Position numbers and translations under genes: made by a program. Shown here one piece after another: positions 8,410 through 16,050 of a stretch of DNA of 64,000 nt. Positions within the stretch are counted from its first letter, which is position 1. Every line of letters begins with the position of its first letter. Under the pieces are notes generated by a model. The model did not search any database. It had not been told where the DNA came from and was given only the letters and a program-made list of their open reading frames with translations. The stretch is taken from assembly GCF_014654205.1 (NCBI RefSeq), contig NZ_BNAW01000041.1, positions 20,509 to 84,508 of the forward strand. The letters are read 5' to 3'. Source of the stretch: Amycolatopsis bullii. GTDB taxonomy: Bacteria > Actinomycetota > Actinomycetes > Mycobacteriales > Pseudonocardiaceae.

Positions 8410-9936
8410 TCAGGGACGCCGGACGGCGTCTTCGGCACCGTACCCGGCGGGACTGACGGGGGTTGCCGCGCCATTGACCGCGTCGAGGCTTTCGAGCAGG
8501 TGTTTCCCGATCAGCGCGTCCTCCGGCAGCGGGATCGGGTACTCACCCGAGAAGCACGCCGTGCACAGCCGCGACTTCGGCTGCTCGGCCGCCGCGACCA
8601 GGCCGTCCAGGGAAATGTAGCCCAGCGAGTCGGCCCCGATCGAGCGGCGGATGCCGTCGAGGTCGACGCCGTTCGCGACCAGCTCGGCCCGCGACGCGAA
8701 GTCGATGCCGTAGAAGCACGGCCAGCGCACCGGCGGCGAGGCGATCCGGACGTGCACCTCGAGCGCGCCGGCCTCCCGCAGCATCCGGACGAGCGCGCGC
8801 TGGGTGTTGCCGCGGACGATCGAGTCGTCCACGACGACCAGGCGCTTGCCGCGGATGACGTCCCGCAGCGGGTTCAGCTTGAGCCTGATGCCCAGCTGGC
8901 GGATGGTCTGCGACGGCTGGATGAAGGTGCGCCCGACGTAGGCGTTCTTCACCAGGCCGGTGCCGTAGGGGATGCCCGAGCCCTGCGCGTAGCCGATCGC
9001 GGCCGGGGTGCCCGATTCCGGCACCGGCATCACCAGGTCGGCCTCGACCGGCTGCTCCTTGGCGAGCCGGCGGCCGATCTCGACGCGGGTGGCGTGCACG
9101 CCGCGGCCGGCGATCGTGGTGTCCGGGCGGGCGAGGTAGACGTACTCGAAGACGCAGCCCTTGGGGTCCGGGTTCGCGAACCGGGACGAGCGCAGGCCCG
9201 CGGCGTCGATGGCGATCAGCTCGCCCGGCTCGACCTCGCGGACGAAGGACGCGCCGACGATGTCGAGGCCCGCCGTCTCGCTCGAGACGACCCAGCCGCG
9301 TTCGAGCCGGCCGAGCACCAGCGGGTGCACGCCGTGCGGGTCACGCGCCGCGTACAGCGTGTTCTCGTCGGAGAACACCAGGCAGAAGGCGCCCTTGAGG
9401 GTGGGCAGCAGCTCCATGGCGGCGGCCTCGATGCCCTTGTCGGCGGCGTTCGCCGCGAGCAGGCCGCAGATCAGGTCGGAGTCGCTGGACGAGCCGGTCA
9501 GGCCCGCGTGCGGCTTGAGCCCCGCTTCGATGGTGCGTTCGCGCAGCTCGGCCGTGTTGACGAGGTTGCCGTTGTGGGCGAAGGAGAGGCCGCTGCCGGT
9601 CTCGGTGGTGCGGAAGATCGGCTGGGCGTTTTCCCAGATGGTCGCGCCGGTGGTCGAGTACCGGCAGTGCCCGACGGCGATGTGCCCCTGCAGCGACTGC
9701 AGGATCTGCTCGTCGAACACCTGGCTGACCAGGCCGAGGTCCTTGAAGACCACGATCTGCGAGCCGTCGGAGACGGAGATGCCTGCCGCCTCCTGGCCCC
9801 GGTGCTGCAGGGCGTAGAGGCCGTAGTAGGTCAGCTTCGCGACTTCTTCCCCGGGAGCCCAGACGCCGAAGACGCCACACTCCTCACGGGGTTCCGGTTC
9901 GGGCTGGTCGGACACGAGCTGCGGGTCGGAAACCAC
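8410..9936 (-). CDS. purF: Amidophosphoribosyltransferase
   Basis: 508 residues. It catalyses the committed first step of purine synthesis, PRPP plus glutamine to phosphoribosylamine. The first 19 residues before Cys20 look like the propeptide removed to expose the N-terminal nucleophile (EECGVFGVWAPGEE). The glutaminase half has HNGNLVN and STTGATIWENAQP. The phosphoribosyltransferase half has the PRPP loop VVVDDSIVRGNTQRA. Cysteines near the C terminus (RLCTACFSGEYP) suggest an iron-sulfur cluster site as in Bacillus-type PurF. The GTG start is at 9936; it is first gene of the purF-purM unit. Confidence 0.95.
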   Translation of the reverse strand: MVSDPQLVSDQPEPEPREECGVFGVWAPGEEVAKLTYYGLYALQHRGQEAAGISVSDGSQIVVFKDLGLVSQVFDEQILQSLQGHIAVGHCRYSTTGATIWENAQPIFRTTETGSGLSFAHNGNLVNTAELRERTIEAGLKPHAGLTGSSSDSDLICGLLAANAADKGIEAAAMELLPTLKGAFCLVFSDENTLYAARDPHGVHPLVLGRLERGWVVSSETAGLDIVGASFVREVEPGELIAIDAAGLRSSRFANPDPKGCVFEYVYLARPDTTIAGRGVHATRVEIGRRLAKEQPVEADLVMPVPESGTPAAIGYAQGSGIPYGTGLVKNAYVGRTFIQPSQTIRQLGIRLKLNPLRDVIRGKRLVVVDDSIVRGNTQRALVRMLREAGALEVHVRIASPPVRWPCFYGIDFASRAELVANGVDLDGIRRSIGADSLGYISLDGLVAAAEQPKSRLCTACFSGEYPIPLPEDALIGKHLLESLDAVNGAATPVSPAGYGAEDAVRRP

Positions 9937-9973
9937 CGAGGAGCTCCTGGGAAGACGTGGTCAGGCCAGTGTC

Positions 9974-9979
9974 AGTGTA
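9974..9979 (-). promoter_or_regulatory. Candidate -10 element of the purF promoter
   Basis: On the minus strand this reads TACACT, a good TANNNT match, about 37 bases before the purF GTG. No strong -35 hexamer is obvious, and no purine riboswitch or PUR-box pair was recognised in the short leader. Confidence 0.4.
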
Positions 9980-9996
9980 GACGGTCCGGACATGAG

Positions 9997-10042
9997 CCAG
10001 GCCCCGCCGGGCGTGGTTCTGACCACTTCGGACGGGGCCTGG
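9997..10042 (-). terminator. Hairpin terminator after the DUF397 operon
   Basis: A perfect 10-base inverted repeat CCAGGCCCCG (9997-10006) / CGGGGCCTGG (10033-10042) with a 26-base loop begins 12 bases past the stop of the 101-residue gene. It lies between that operon and the purF promoter. It lacks a clear T tract, which is usual for actinobacterial terminators. Confidence 0.6.
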
Positions 10043-10054
10043 AAGCCTGTACGT

Positions 10055-10360
10055 CTAGCACGCATCCGGCAGTGAAAGGATCTCCGTCAGCACCTGCGCA
10101 CCTTCCCCGCGGCGGCGCCACAGCCACCGCTCCGGCTCGAAGATGTTCTCTTCGGAGCCGGGCATCCTGGTCGCCACGACGTCGTCCTCGGCGTTGAGCC
10201 GGACCACGTCCACCACGTCGTCGTGCACCCGCACGCCGACGACCGCGAGGACTTCACCGCGTTCGTCGGCGGGGTGGACGAACTGGTAGCCGCGGGCCAC
10301 CAGTTCCTGCAGTCCGGTTTCGATGTCGAAGACGGGGGCGACGGCCTCAGCAGAGGACAT
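10055..10360 (-). CDS. Hypothetical protein co-encoded with DUF397 protein
   Basis: 101 residues, starting MSSAEAVAPVFDIETGLQEL and ending LTEILSLPDAC. It is a soluble, acidic, mixed alpha/beta small protein with repeated VRVHDDVVDVVRLNAEDD strands; no catalytic motif was recognised. Its ATG lies inside the end of the DUF397 gene (14-base overlap), so the two are translationally coupled. By position it may belong to the Scr1/DUF397 regulatory set, but its function is unknown. Confidence 0.7.
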   Translation of the reverse strand: MSSAEAVAPVFDIETGLQELVARGYQFVHPADERGEVLAVVGVRVHDDVVDVVRLNAEDDVVATRMPGSEENIFEPERWLWRRRGEGAQVLTEILSLPDAC

Positions 10361-10586
10361 CGTCGAATTCACCGTCCTTCGCGCCCGCCAGGAACGCCGC
10401 CATCTCGGCGCGCGTGTACACGAGCGCCGGGCCGGTCGGGAACCGCGAGTTGCGCATCGCGATCTCGCCGTTGGACAGCGGCGCGACCTCCACGCAGTTG
10501 CCGTAGGCACCGCTGTAGCTCGCCTTGCGCCACTCGGCACCGGACAGCCGATCGGCCGGGATGCCGTTCTCGAATCGCTCAGCCAT
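10347..10586 (-). CDS. DUF397 domain-containing protein
   Basis: 79 residues. The sequence AEWRKASYSGAYGNCVEVA followed by IAMRNSRFPTGPALVYTRAE and ending FLAGAKDGEFDD is the full DUF397 pattern (W-x-K-S-S/Y-x-S...N-C-V-E-V-A...R-D/N-S). In streptomycetes these small proteins are encoded next to Scr1/WhiJ-type helix-turn-helix regulators and act as their partners or antagonists. The cognate regulator gene lies 254 bases upstream on the same strand. The spacer holds palindromic sites listed separately. Confidence 0.9.
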   Translation of the reverse strand: MAERFENGIPADRLSGAEWRKASYSGAYGNCVEVAPLSNGEIAMRNSRFPTGPALVYTRAEMAAFLAGAKDGEFDDVLC

Positions 10587-10619
10587 GTTCCCACCTCTCG
10601 ATGCGGAAAACCTTGAGGC

Positions 10620-10692
10620 AATGCATATGCATGTGCATTTGCCCGCGTGTTCGAGGCTAGCACGTGTGACTGCAATGGTAAATGCACGTGCA
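10620..10692. promoter_or_regulatory. Cluster of ATGCAT/TGCACGTGCA palindromes before the DUF397 gene
   Basis: The spacer between the regulator and the DUF397 gene is AT-richer than its surroundings. It has a perfect 12-base palindrome ATGCATATGCAT (10621-10632) nested in an AATGCA-N8-TGCATT inverted repeat (10620-10639). About 60 bases away AATGCACGTGCA (10681-10692) contains the 10-base palindrome TGCACGTGCA. The shared AATGCA half-sites suggest binding of a dimeric regulator, most simply the neighbouring Scr1-type protein. Confidence 0.5.
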
Positions 10693-10840
10693 GAATTTCT
10701 TGCAAAGTTCGCGGACGGTAAGAATTACGAGGTCGCCGTTAACCTATCGGGTGACAGGCGGGTGCGCGAACGGAGTAATAACTACTGTTCGTTACCACTC
10801 ATCGGAGCCGATTCGCCTGCGGAGGCAGGCAAAGCGGCAG

Positions 10841-11719
10841 CTAGATCTCTTGGCGGCGCTTCCCGAGCATCGACCGGCTGCGCTCGGGCGTCTCCGCGTC
10901 GACCGCCAGCATGTCCAGCGCGCGACTGTACTTCTCGATCTCTTCGCGCTTCTCGATGTAGTGCGCACCGGTCATGTACTCGACGTAGGCGATGTTCGGC
11001 AGTTCCGGTTCGCCGAAGCGCAACAGCGAAAAGGCGTGTTCCGCGGACAGGCCGCTGCGCGAGTACGGCAGGATCTGGATCGACACGTGCGGCAGCGCGC
11101 TCATCTCGAGCAGGTATTCGATCTGCTGCTTGAGCACCTTGACCCCGCCGATCGGGCGGTAGAGCACCGACTCGTCGAGCACCATCCAGACGCGCGGCGC
11201 GTCCGGCCTGCTGAACATCTTCTGCCGCCGCATCCGCAGCGCGACCAGCTGGTCGACCCGTTCGTCGGCCATCTCGGACCGGCCGTGGCTGAAGATCGCC
11301 CGCGCGTACGGCTCGATCTGGAGCAGGCCCGACACGTAGAGCGGCTCCCAGATCTGGATCCGGGCGGCGGCTTCTTCGAGGCCGACGAGGTCGGTGAACC
11401 AGTTCGGCATGGTGTCGCCGAAGCGCCGCCACCAGCCCGGCTCGTTCGACTGCTTGACCATGTCGAGGAACGCCCGGCGCTCCGTCGGGTCGTCGACGCC
11501 GTACATCGTCAGCAGGTCGGTGACGTCGCGTTCCTTGAACCCGACCCGGCCCAGCTCGAGCCGGCTGATCTTCGACTCGGACCCACGGATGTTGTAACCG
11601 GCCTGCTGACGGGTGATGCCGGCCTCTTCACGGAGCCGCCGCAGCTGCGAGCCCAGGATCATGCGGCGCGCCGTGGGGCCGATGTTCTGTTCACCTGCGG
11701 ACGCGTTCACCGCGTTCAT
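10841..11719 (-). CDS. Scr1-family helix-turn-helix transcriptional regulator (XRE + DUF5753)
   Basis: 292 residues from the ATG at 11719. Residues about 15-75 form an XRE-type helix-turn-helix (LGSQLRRLREEAGITRQQAG and ISRLELGRVG). The remainder is the DUF5753/Scr1 region, with WEPLYVSGLLQIEPYARAIF, RMRRQKMF and IQILPYSRSGL, all typical. Such proteins regulate development or antibiotic production in actinomycetes with DUF397 partners. It is divergent from the DUF574 methyltransferase gene, and a perfect 16-base palindrome lies between them. The ATG at 11719 is preferred over upstream in-frame starts because GGAAGGGCCGGGA precedes it. Confidence 0.85.
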   Translation of the reverse strand: MNAVNASAGEQNIGPTARRMILGSQLRRLREEAGITRQQAGYNIRGSESKISRLELGRVGFKERDVTDLLTMYGVDDPTERRAFLDMVKQSNEPGWWRRFGDTMPNWFTDLVGLEEAAARIQIWEPLYVSGLLQIEPYARAIFSHGRSEMADERVDQLVALRMRRQKMFSRPDAPRVWMVLDESVLYRPIGGVKVLKQQIEYLLEMSALPHVSIQILPYSRSGLSAEHAFSLLRFGEPELPNIAYVEYMTGAHYIEKREEIEKYSRALDMLAVDAETPERSRSMLGKRRQEI

Positions 11720-11833
11720 TCCCGGCCCTTCCGCGCTCACGTCACCAGGGGGTCCTAGCCCGACTACCGAAAGTACACGTTGGGCCGTCCTGCGCAAAGA
11801 GGTGACCCGGTTTACCGCATGCGTGTGGAGTCC

Positions 11834-11849
11834 TACTCTACGTAGAGTA
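11834..11849. promoter_or_regulatory. Perfect 16-bp palindrome, probable operator of the Scr1-type regulator
   Basis: TACTCTACGTAGAGTA is its own reverse complement. It lies 35 bases upstream of the methyltransferase ATG and about 115 bases upstream of the divergent regulator, a good place to control both. It stands out as AT-rich against the surrounding sequence. Confidence 0.6.
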
Positions 11850-11883
11850 CGAGACTTTCAACACAGAACTTGCGAGGTTCAAC

Positions 11884-12717
11884 ATGCCCGACGCCGCGAC
11901 CCGGACCGAACGAGTTCCCGTGGGGGTCGACCCGACCCGAGCGAGCATCGCGCGCGTGTACGACGCCTTCCTGCTCGGGAAGGACAACTACGAGATCGAC
12001 CGGGAGGTCCTGCACAAGGTCCAGAAGGCGGCCCCGGAAGCGCAGGACCTCGCGTTCGAGAACCGGGGCTTCCTGATCCGCGCCTGCCGGTTCCTCGCCA
12101 GCCAGACCGGCATCACGCAGTTCCTCGACTGCGGCTCCGGCCTGCCGACCGCCGAGAACACCCACCAGGTCGTCCAGCGGATCAACCCGGAGATCAAGGT
12201 CGTCTACGTCGACAACGACCCGGTCGTGCTCGCCCACGGCCGCGCGCTGCTCGAGGAGAACGAGAACACGCACTTCGTCGCCGAGGACATCTTCGAGCCG
12301 CAGCGGATCCTCGAGCACGAGGTCGTCCGGCAGCACATCGACTTCTCGCAGCCGGTCGCCCTGCTCCAGATGGGCACGCTGCACCACTTCAACGGCCCGG
12401 ACGAGCGGCCGGCCGAGATCATGAAGGAGTACATCGACGCGCTGCCGTCGGGCTCGTTCGTGGCGATCTCGCACTTCTTCGACCCGGAGGACGAGGACTC
12501 CGCGACCGCCCGCAGGATGGAGGACTTCTTCCTGCACAGCCCGATGGGCTCGGGCACCTTCCGGACGCAGAAGCAGATCGAAGACCTGTTCCCGGGGCTC
12601 GAGATGGTGCCCCCGGGTGTGGTCCGGTGCGCCGACTGGTGGCCGGACGGCCCGCGGCTCAAGGACCTCAACGTGGCCCAGCGGACCATCGCCGGCGGCA
12701 TCGGCCGCAAGCCGTAG
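11884..12717 (+). CDS. DUF574 SAM-dependent methyltransferase
   Basis: 277 residues. The family opening VDPTRASIARVYDAFLLGKDNYEID, then the SAM-binding motif QFLDCGSGLPTAENTHQVVQ, acidic strand end VVYVDNDPVVLAHGRALL and the closing VRCADWWPDGP, match the actinobacterial DUF574 (S-adenosyl methyltransferase) family. Substrate is unknown. It is divergent from the Scr1-type regulator and probably controlled through the palindrome between them. A second member of the family is encoded at 50863-51678. Confidence 0.85.
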   Translation: MPDAATRTERVPVGVDPTRASIARVYDAFLLGKDNYEIDREVLHKVQKAAPEAQDLAFENRGFLIRACRFLASQTGITQFLDCGSGLPTAENTHQVVQRINPEIKVVYVDNDPVVLAHGRALLEENENTHFVAEDIFEPQRILEHEVVRQHIDFSQPVALLQMGTLHHFNGPDERPAEIMKEYIDALPSGSFVAISHFFDPEDEDSATARRMEDFFLHSPMGSGTFRTQKQIEDLFPGLEMVPPGVVRCADWWPDGPRLKDLNVAQRTIAGGIGRKP

Positions 12718-12745
12718 GGCAGTCCCGGTCCCCACCGGCCCTGCG

Positions 12746-13147
12746 TCAGTCCTCGAAACCCGTGCGTGAAATCCGCATCAGCGGAAGCCAGTGCGACAGG
12801 TCGGCCCGGGAGCCCGAAGCCGATACCCGGCCGTCGCCCACGGCCGTGGTCCAGTCCAGTTGCCCGGTGGCCAGTTCGAGCCACGTGCGCGGGTCGGTCT
12901 CGATCACGTTCGGCGGCGTGCCGCGCGTGTGCCGCGGGCCCTCGACGCACTGCACCGCGGCGAAGGGCGGCACCCGCACCTCGACCGACCGGCCCGGCGC
13001 GTCCGCCGCCAGGGCACGCAGCGACAGGCGGACCGCGGCGGCCAGCTCCGGGCGCGCCGGATCGGGCGCGTCGCCCTGCAGCCACGGGGAAATCGCCAGC
13101 ACCGCCGCACGTAACTGTCCGGGGTCGACCGAACGCGAAGAGGCCAT
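12746..13147 (-). CDS. Sterol carrier family (SCP-2-like) protein
   Basis: 133 residues from the ATG at 13147 (MASSRSVDPGQLRAAVLAIS). The core VEVRVPPFAAVQCVEGPRHT followed by VIETDPRTWLELATGQLDW and GRVSASGSRADLSHWLPL matches the small actinobacterial SCP-2-like proteins, especially the P-R-T-W-L-x-L-A-x-G signature. These bind hydrophobic ligands, but a physiological partner is not known. It is divergent from the gene at 13198 with only a 50-base shared promoter region. Confidence 0.7.
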   Translation of the reverse strand: MASSRSVDPGQLRAAVLAISPWLQGDAPDPARPELAAAVRLSLRALAADAPGRSVEVRVPPFAAVQCVEGPRHTRGTPPNVIETDPRTWLELATGQLDWTTAVGDGRVSASGSRADLSHWLPLMRISRTGFED

Positions 13148-13197
13148 GGGCAAACAGTAGAGTGGCGCACCAAGACTTGGCAGGCACACCCGAGAAC

Positions 13198-13908
13198 ATG
13201 GGGATGACGATGGCGCAGCGGGACGAGGCGGATCGGATGGTTTCGCAGCAGCCCACCGGAAACGAAGCCGATCGCCCCGGGGGGCACGGCAAGCACAACC
13301 GCGCCGCGCGGCGCGAAGGCAGGCAGGCGCGGCGCAGCGGCAAGCACGGCACGCCCGAAATCACCGCGGAGATGCGCGCGAACGCCCGCGCCAATCCCGA
13401 CAGCTGGCTCTACGTCATCGACGAGGCCTTCGACCCGAACGGCCCGGTGCCGTCGTGGGCGGTCGTCGGCGCGTACCCGGTGAACGGCGCCGGCGACGTC
13501 ATCGCCGACTTCCACCCCAACGACCGCTACCGGCCCTCGCCCAAGGCGCTCGGCTTCCCGGACCCGGCGAACGACCTCGAGCACCTGCTGCAGCTCGTGC
13601 GCACCGAGCACCGCCCGCCGTCGGACCTGCCGAAGGCCGTCCTCGACGCGACGCTGTTCGTCTACGCGATGTCGCCGGTGCAGCGGACCGTCATCGGCTT
13701 CCACAACACCGACGGCCGGGTCATGGTGCCCGCCTACACCCGCAAGTCGCTGGTGCCGCGCGAGTGGCCGCACGCGCGGGCGGTGGTCGGCCGCGACATC
13801 GTCGACCTGCTCGGCGGGCACCCGGTCGCGATCAACCCGCACGACCTCATCACCGCGGTCGTGCCGGCCGAGCACCTGCTGAAGGCCATCGCCGACGAGC
13901 GGCGCTGA
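13198..13908 (+). CDS. Putative type VII secretion system-associated protein
   Basis: 236 residues. After a basic, low-complexity N terminus (HGKHNRAARREGRQARRSG) comes NPDSWLYVIDEAFDPNGPVP and YPVNGAGDVIADFHPNDRYR. This pattern I associate with actinobacterial proteins labelled type VII secretion-associated. The C-terminal half ends PAYTRKSLVPREWPHARAVV and AINPHDLITAVVPAEHLL, reminiscent of SseB-like N-terminal domains. There is no signal peptide or membrane segment. The nearest T7SS genes in the window are 40 kb away, so no operon supports the name, and the function stays open. Several in-frame ATGs lie at 13198, 13204 and 13210; the first is used. Confidence 0.45.
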   Translation: MGMTMAQRDEADRMVSQQPTGNEADRPGGHGKHNRAARREGRQARRSGKHGTPEITAEMRANARANPDSWLYVIDEAFDPNGPVPSWAVVGAYPVNGAGDVIADFHPNDRYRPSPKALGFPDPANDLEHLLQLVRTEHRPPSDLPKAVLDATLFVYAMSPVQRTVIGFHNTDGRVMVPAYTRKSLVPREWPHARAVVGRDIVDLLGGHPVAINPHDLITAVVPAEHLLKAIADERR

Positions 13909-14012
13909 CCTGCGGGTTCAACCCCATCGAGTGATCATCGAGTCGCCGATCCGGCGGCGCCGGTGCATCGTGAGACTGAAGAAGTCTCACGAGATCGGTG
14001 GGGAGCAAGAGG

Positions 14013-14813
14013 GTGAAACGACGTTCGCTGCCCTTCGCCGCCGTCCTCGCGTCCGTCCTGCTCGTGGCCGGGCAGGCGCCGGCGAAGGCCGACGACCCCT
14101 ACGCCGGCGCGGAGGACCACTACGCGGGTTCGCAGATCGCCGAGGTCGAGGGCGTCGGCGAGGGCCCCGACGTGCTGTACGGCGGTGACGACCAGCTGCT
14201 CGGCCACGACGTCAGCGGGCACCAGGGCCCGGTCGACTGGCCCGGCGCGGCGGGGGCGGGCGCCAAGTTCGTCTACGTCAAGGCGACCGAGGGCACCGGG
14301 TTCGTGAACCCGCAGTTCGCGCAGCAGTACAACGGCTCCTACAACGTGGGCCTGATCCGCGGCGCCTACCACTTCGCGCGGCCGGACATCTCCGACGGCG
14401 CGTCGCAGGCGCGGTACTTCCTCGCCCACGGCGGCGGCTGGTCGGCCGACGGCAAGACCCTCCCCGGCGCGCTCGACGCGGAGTACAACCCGTACGGCGA
14501 AACGTGTTACGGCAAGGACGCCGCCGGCATGGTCGCCTGGATCCGCGCCTTCTCCGACACCTACCGCGCGGCGACCGGCCGGTTCCCGACGATCTACACG
14601 TCGACGAGCTGGTGGAAGCGGTGCACGGCGAACAACGGCGAGTTCGGCGCCAACCCGCTCTGGATCGCGCGCTACAACAGCTTCATCGGGGAACTGCCGT
14701 CGAGCTGGAGCATCCACACGATCTGGCAGTTCGCCGACCGCGGCACCCTGCCCGGCGACCAGAACTGGTTCAACGGCTCGGCGGACCGGCTGCTCGCCCT
14801 GGCGCTGGGCTGA
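14013..14813 (+). CDS. Secreted GH25 muramidase (lysozyme M1-like), copy 1
   Basis: 266 residues with a signal peptide (MKRRSLPFAAVLASVLLVAG...AKA). The GH25 barrel shows GHDVSGHQGPVDW with the first catalytic Asp, YVKATEGTGFVNPQFAQQYN, the DxE pair in GALDAEYNPYG and YTSTSWWKRC. It cleaves the glycan strand between MurNAc and GlcNAc outside the cell. GTG 14013 is preferred to the in-frame GTG at 13998 because GGGGAGCAAGAGG precedes it and the signal peptide starts directly. It is followed by a paralogue with which it shares most of the barrel. Confidence 0.9.
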   Translation: MKRRSLPFAAVLASVLLVAGQAPAKADDPYAGAEDHYAGSQIAEVEGVGEGPDVLYGGDDQLLGHDVSGHQGPVDWPGAAGAGAKFVYVKATEGTGFVNPQFAQQYNGSYNVGLIRGAYHFARPDISDGASQARYFLAHGGGWSADGKTLPGALDAEYNPYGETCYGKDAAGMVAWIRAFSDTYRAATGRFPTIYTSTSWWKRCTANNGEFGANPLWIARYNSFIGELPSSWSIHTIWQFADRGTLPGDQNWFNGSADRLLALALG

Positions 14814-14950
14814 ACGGCCCAACCGTCCAATAATAGGTGTTAACTCGTCACTGATTAACGATCTTCTTCCCGGGAAAATCACCCACACGTATACCCAATT
14901 TCACGGAACTGAGTGACAAACGCCACTTCGTCCTCAACAATCGTGCTCGG

Positions 14951-14972
14951 GCGGCTACCTGCAGTTAGCCGC
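14951..14972 (+). other. Small hairpin in the leader of the second GH25 gene
   Basis: GCGGCTA (14951-14957) and TAGCCGC (14966-14972) form a 7-base stem with an 8-base loop, 32 bases before the ATG. It may be an RNA element or the terminator of the upstream gene. It does not match the ydaO cyclic-di-AMP riboswitch often found before cell-wall hydrolases. Confidence 0.35.
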
Positions 14973-15004
14973 TCATCGCGAGGGTATCTGTGAAGGGAAC
15001 CAAG

Positions 15005-15874
15005 ATGTCCACTTCCCGAAGAGGGCGGTTGTTCGCTGCCCTGGTCGTCCCGGCCACGCTGCTCCTGCTCGGCAGCACGGCGCAGGCGACGACCTTCTCC
15101 CCCGAAGTCGACCCCGTGGCCGCGATCAACGCGGACATCGCACAGCACAACCACGAGCTGGGGTCGCAGATCCGGCGCGTCGAAGGCGACACGTCGACTC
15201 CGGACAGCCAGAAGTCGGCGCAGCAGCCGCAGCCGGGACAGGCCATGCCCGGCCAGGTGCTGGCCACGGTGGCCGGCATGGACGTCGCCAGCTACCAAGG
15301 CAACGTCGACTGGGCGAACTGGTGGAACCAAGGCAAGCGGTTCGTCTGGACCAAGGCCACGGAGAGCACCAACTACACCAACCCGTACTTCGCCCAGCAG
15401 TACAACGGCTCCTACAACCAGGGCTTCATCCGCGGCGCCTACCACTTCGCCACGCCGAACACCTCGAGCGGCGCGGCGCAGGCCCGGTACTTCGTCGCCC
15501 ACGGCGGCGGCTGGTCCAAGGACGGGAAAACGCTCCCCGGCGCGCTGGACATGGAGTACAACCCGTACGGCGCGACCTGCTACGGGCTGAGCAAGGCGGG
15601 GATGACGTCGTGGATCCTCGACTTCCACGACACCTACCACTCGCTGACCGGCCGGTACCCGGTGATCTACACGTCGACGAGCTGGTGGGGCAGCTGCGTG
15701 AGCGGTGACTTCTCCAGCACGGCCCCGCTGTGGGTCGCGCGGTACGCGTCGTCGGTCGGCACCCTGCCCTACAACTGGGGCTACTACACCGTCTGGCAGT
15801 ACACCTCGAGCCCGCTCGACCAGGACACCTTCAACGGTGCCTACGACCGGCTCCAGGCACTCGCCAACGGCTGA
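15005..15874 (+). CDS. Secreted GH25 muramidase, copy 2
   Basis: 289 residues; signal peptide MSTSRRGRLFAALVVPATLL...AQA, then a 60-residue Gln/Pro-containing linker missing from copy 1, then the GH25 barrel: MDVASYQGNVDW, WTKATESTNYTNPYFAQQYN, GALDMEYNPYG (catalytic DxE) and YTSTSWWGSC. It is probably a tandem duplicate of the preceding gene, diverged mainly at the N terminus. The ATG at 15005 has GAAGGGAACC upstream; the GTG at 14990 is an alternative. A strong hairpin terminator follows. Confidence 0.9.
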   Translation: MSTSRRGRLFAALVVPATLLLLGSTAQATTFSPEVDPVAAINADIAQHNHELGSQIRRVEGDTSTPDSQKSAQQPQPGQAMPGQVLATVAGMDVASYQGNVDWANWWNQGKRFVWTKATESTNYTNPYFAQQYNGSYNQGFIRGAYHFATPNTSSGAAQARYFVAHGGGWSKDGKTLPGALDMEYNPYGATCYGLSKAGMTSWILDFHDTYHSLTGRYPVIYTSTSWWGSCVSGDFSSTAPLWVARYASSVGTLPYNWGYYTVWQYTSSPLDQDTFNGAYDRLQALANG

Positions 15875-15884
15875 TCCACCCCAC

Positions 15885-15936
15885 AACCGGCTCCCGGATC
15901 GTGACGGCTTCGCGTCGCCACGACCGGGAGCCGGTT
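15885..15936 (+). terminator. Strong rho-independent-type terminator after the GH25 pair
   Basis: A perfect 13-base stem AACCGGCTCCCGG (15885-15897) / CCGGGAGCCGGTT (15924-15936), continued inward by TCGTG/CACGA (15899-15903 and 15919-15923), with TTTC after the right arm. It starts 11 bases past the stop codon. Confidence 0.85.
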
Positions 15937-16050
15937 TCATGCCGTACCGTCCGAGCTTGCAGAACGCCGCAGCCACGTCCTGGGGGAACCGCACGCCGCC
16001 ACCGGACGTCGGAAGCGCACGAACACCCAGCGCCCGGAAGGCATGGACCA

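Noticed and set aside
14814..15004. Leader of the second GH25 gene as a ydaO cyclic-di-AMP riboswitch
   Set aside because: The conserved riboswitch core segments were not found; only a small 7-base hairpin is present.
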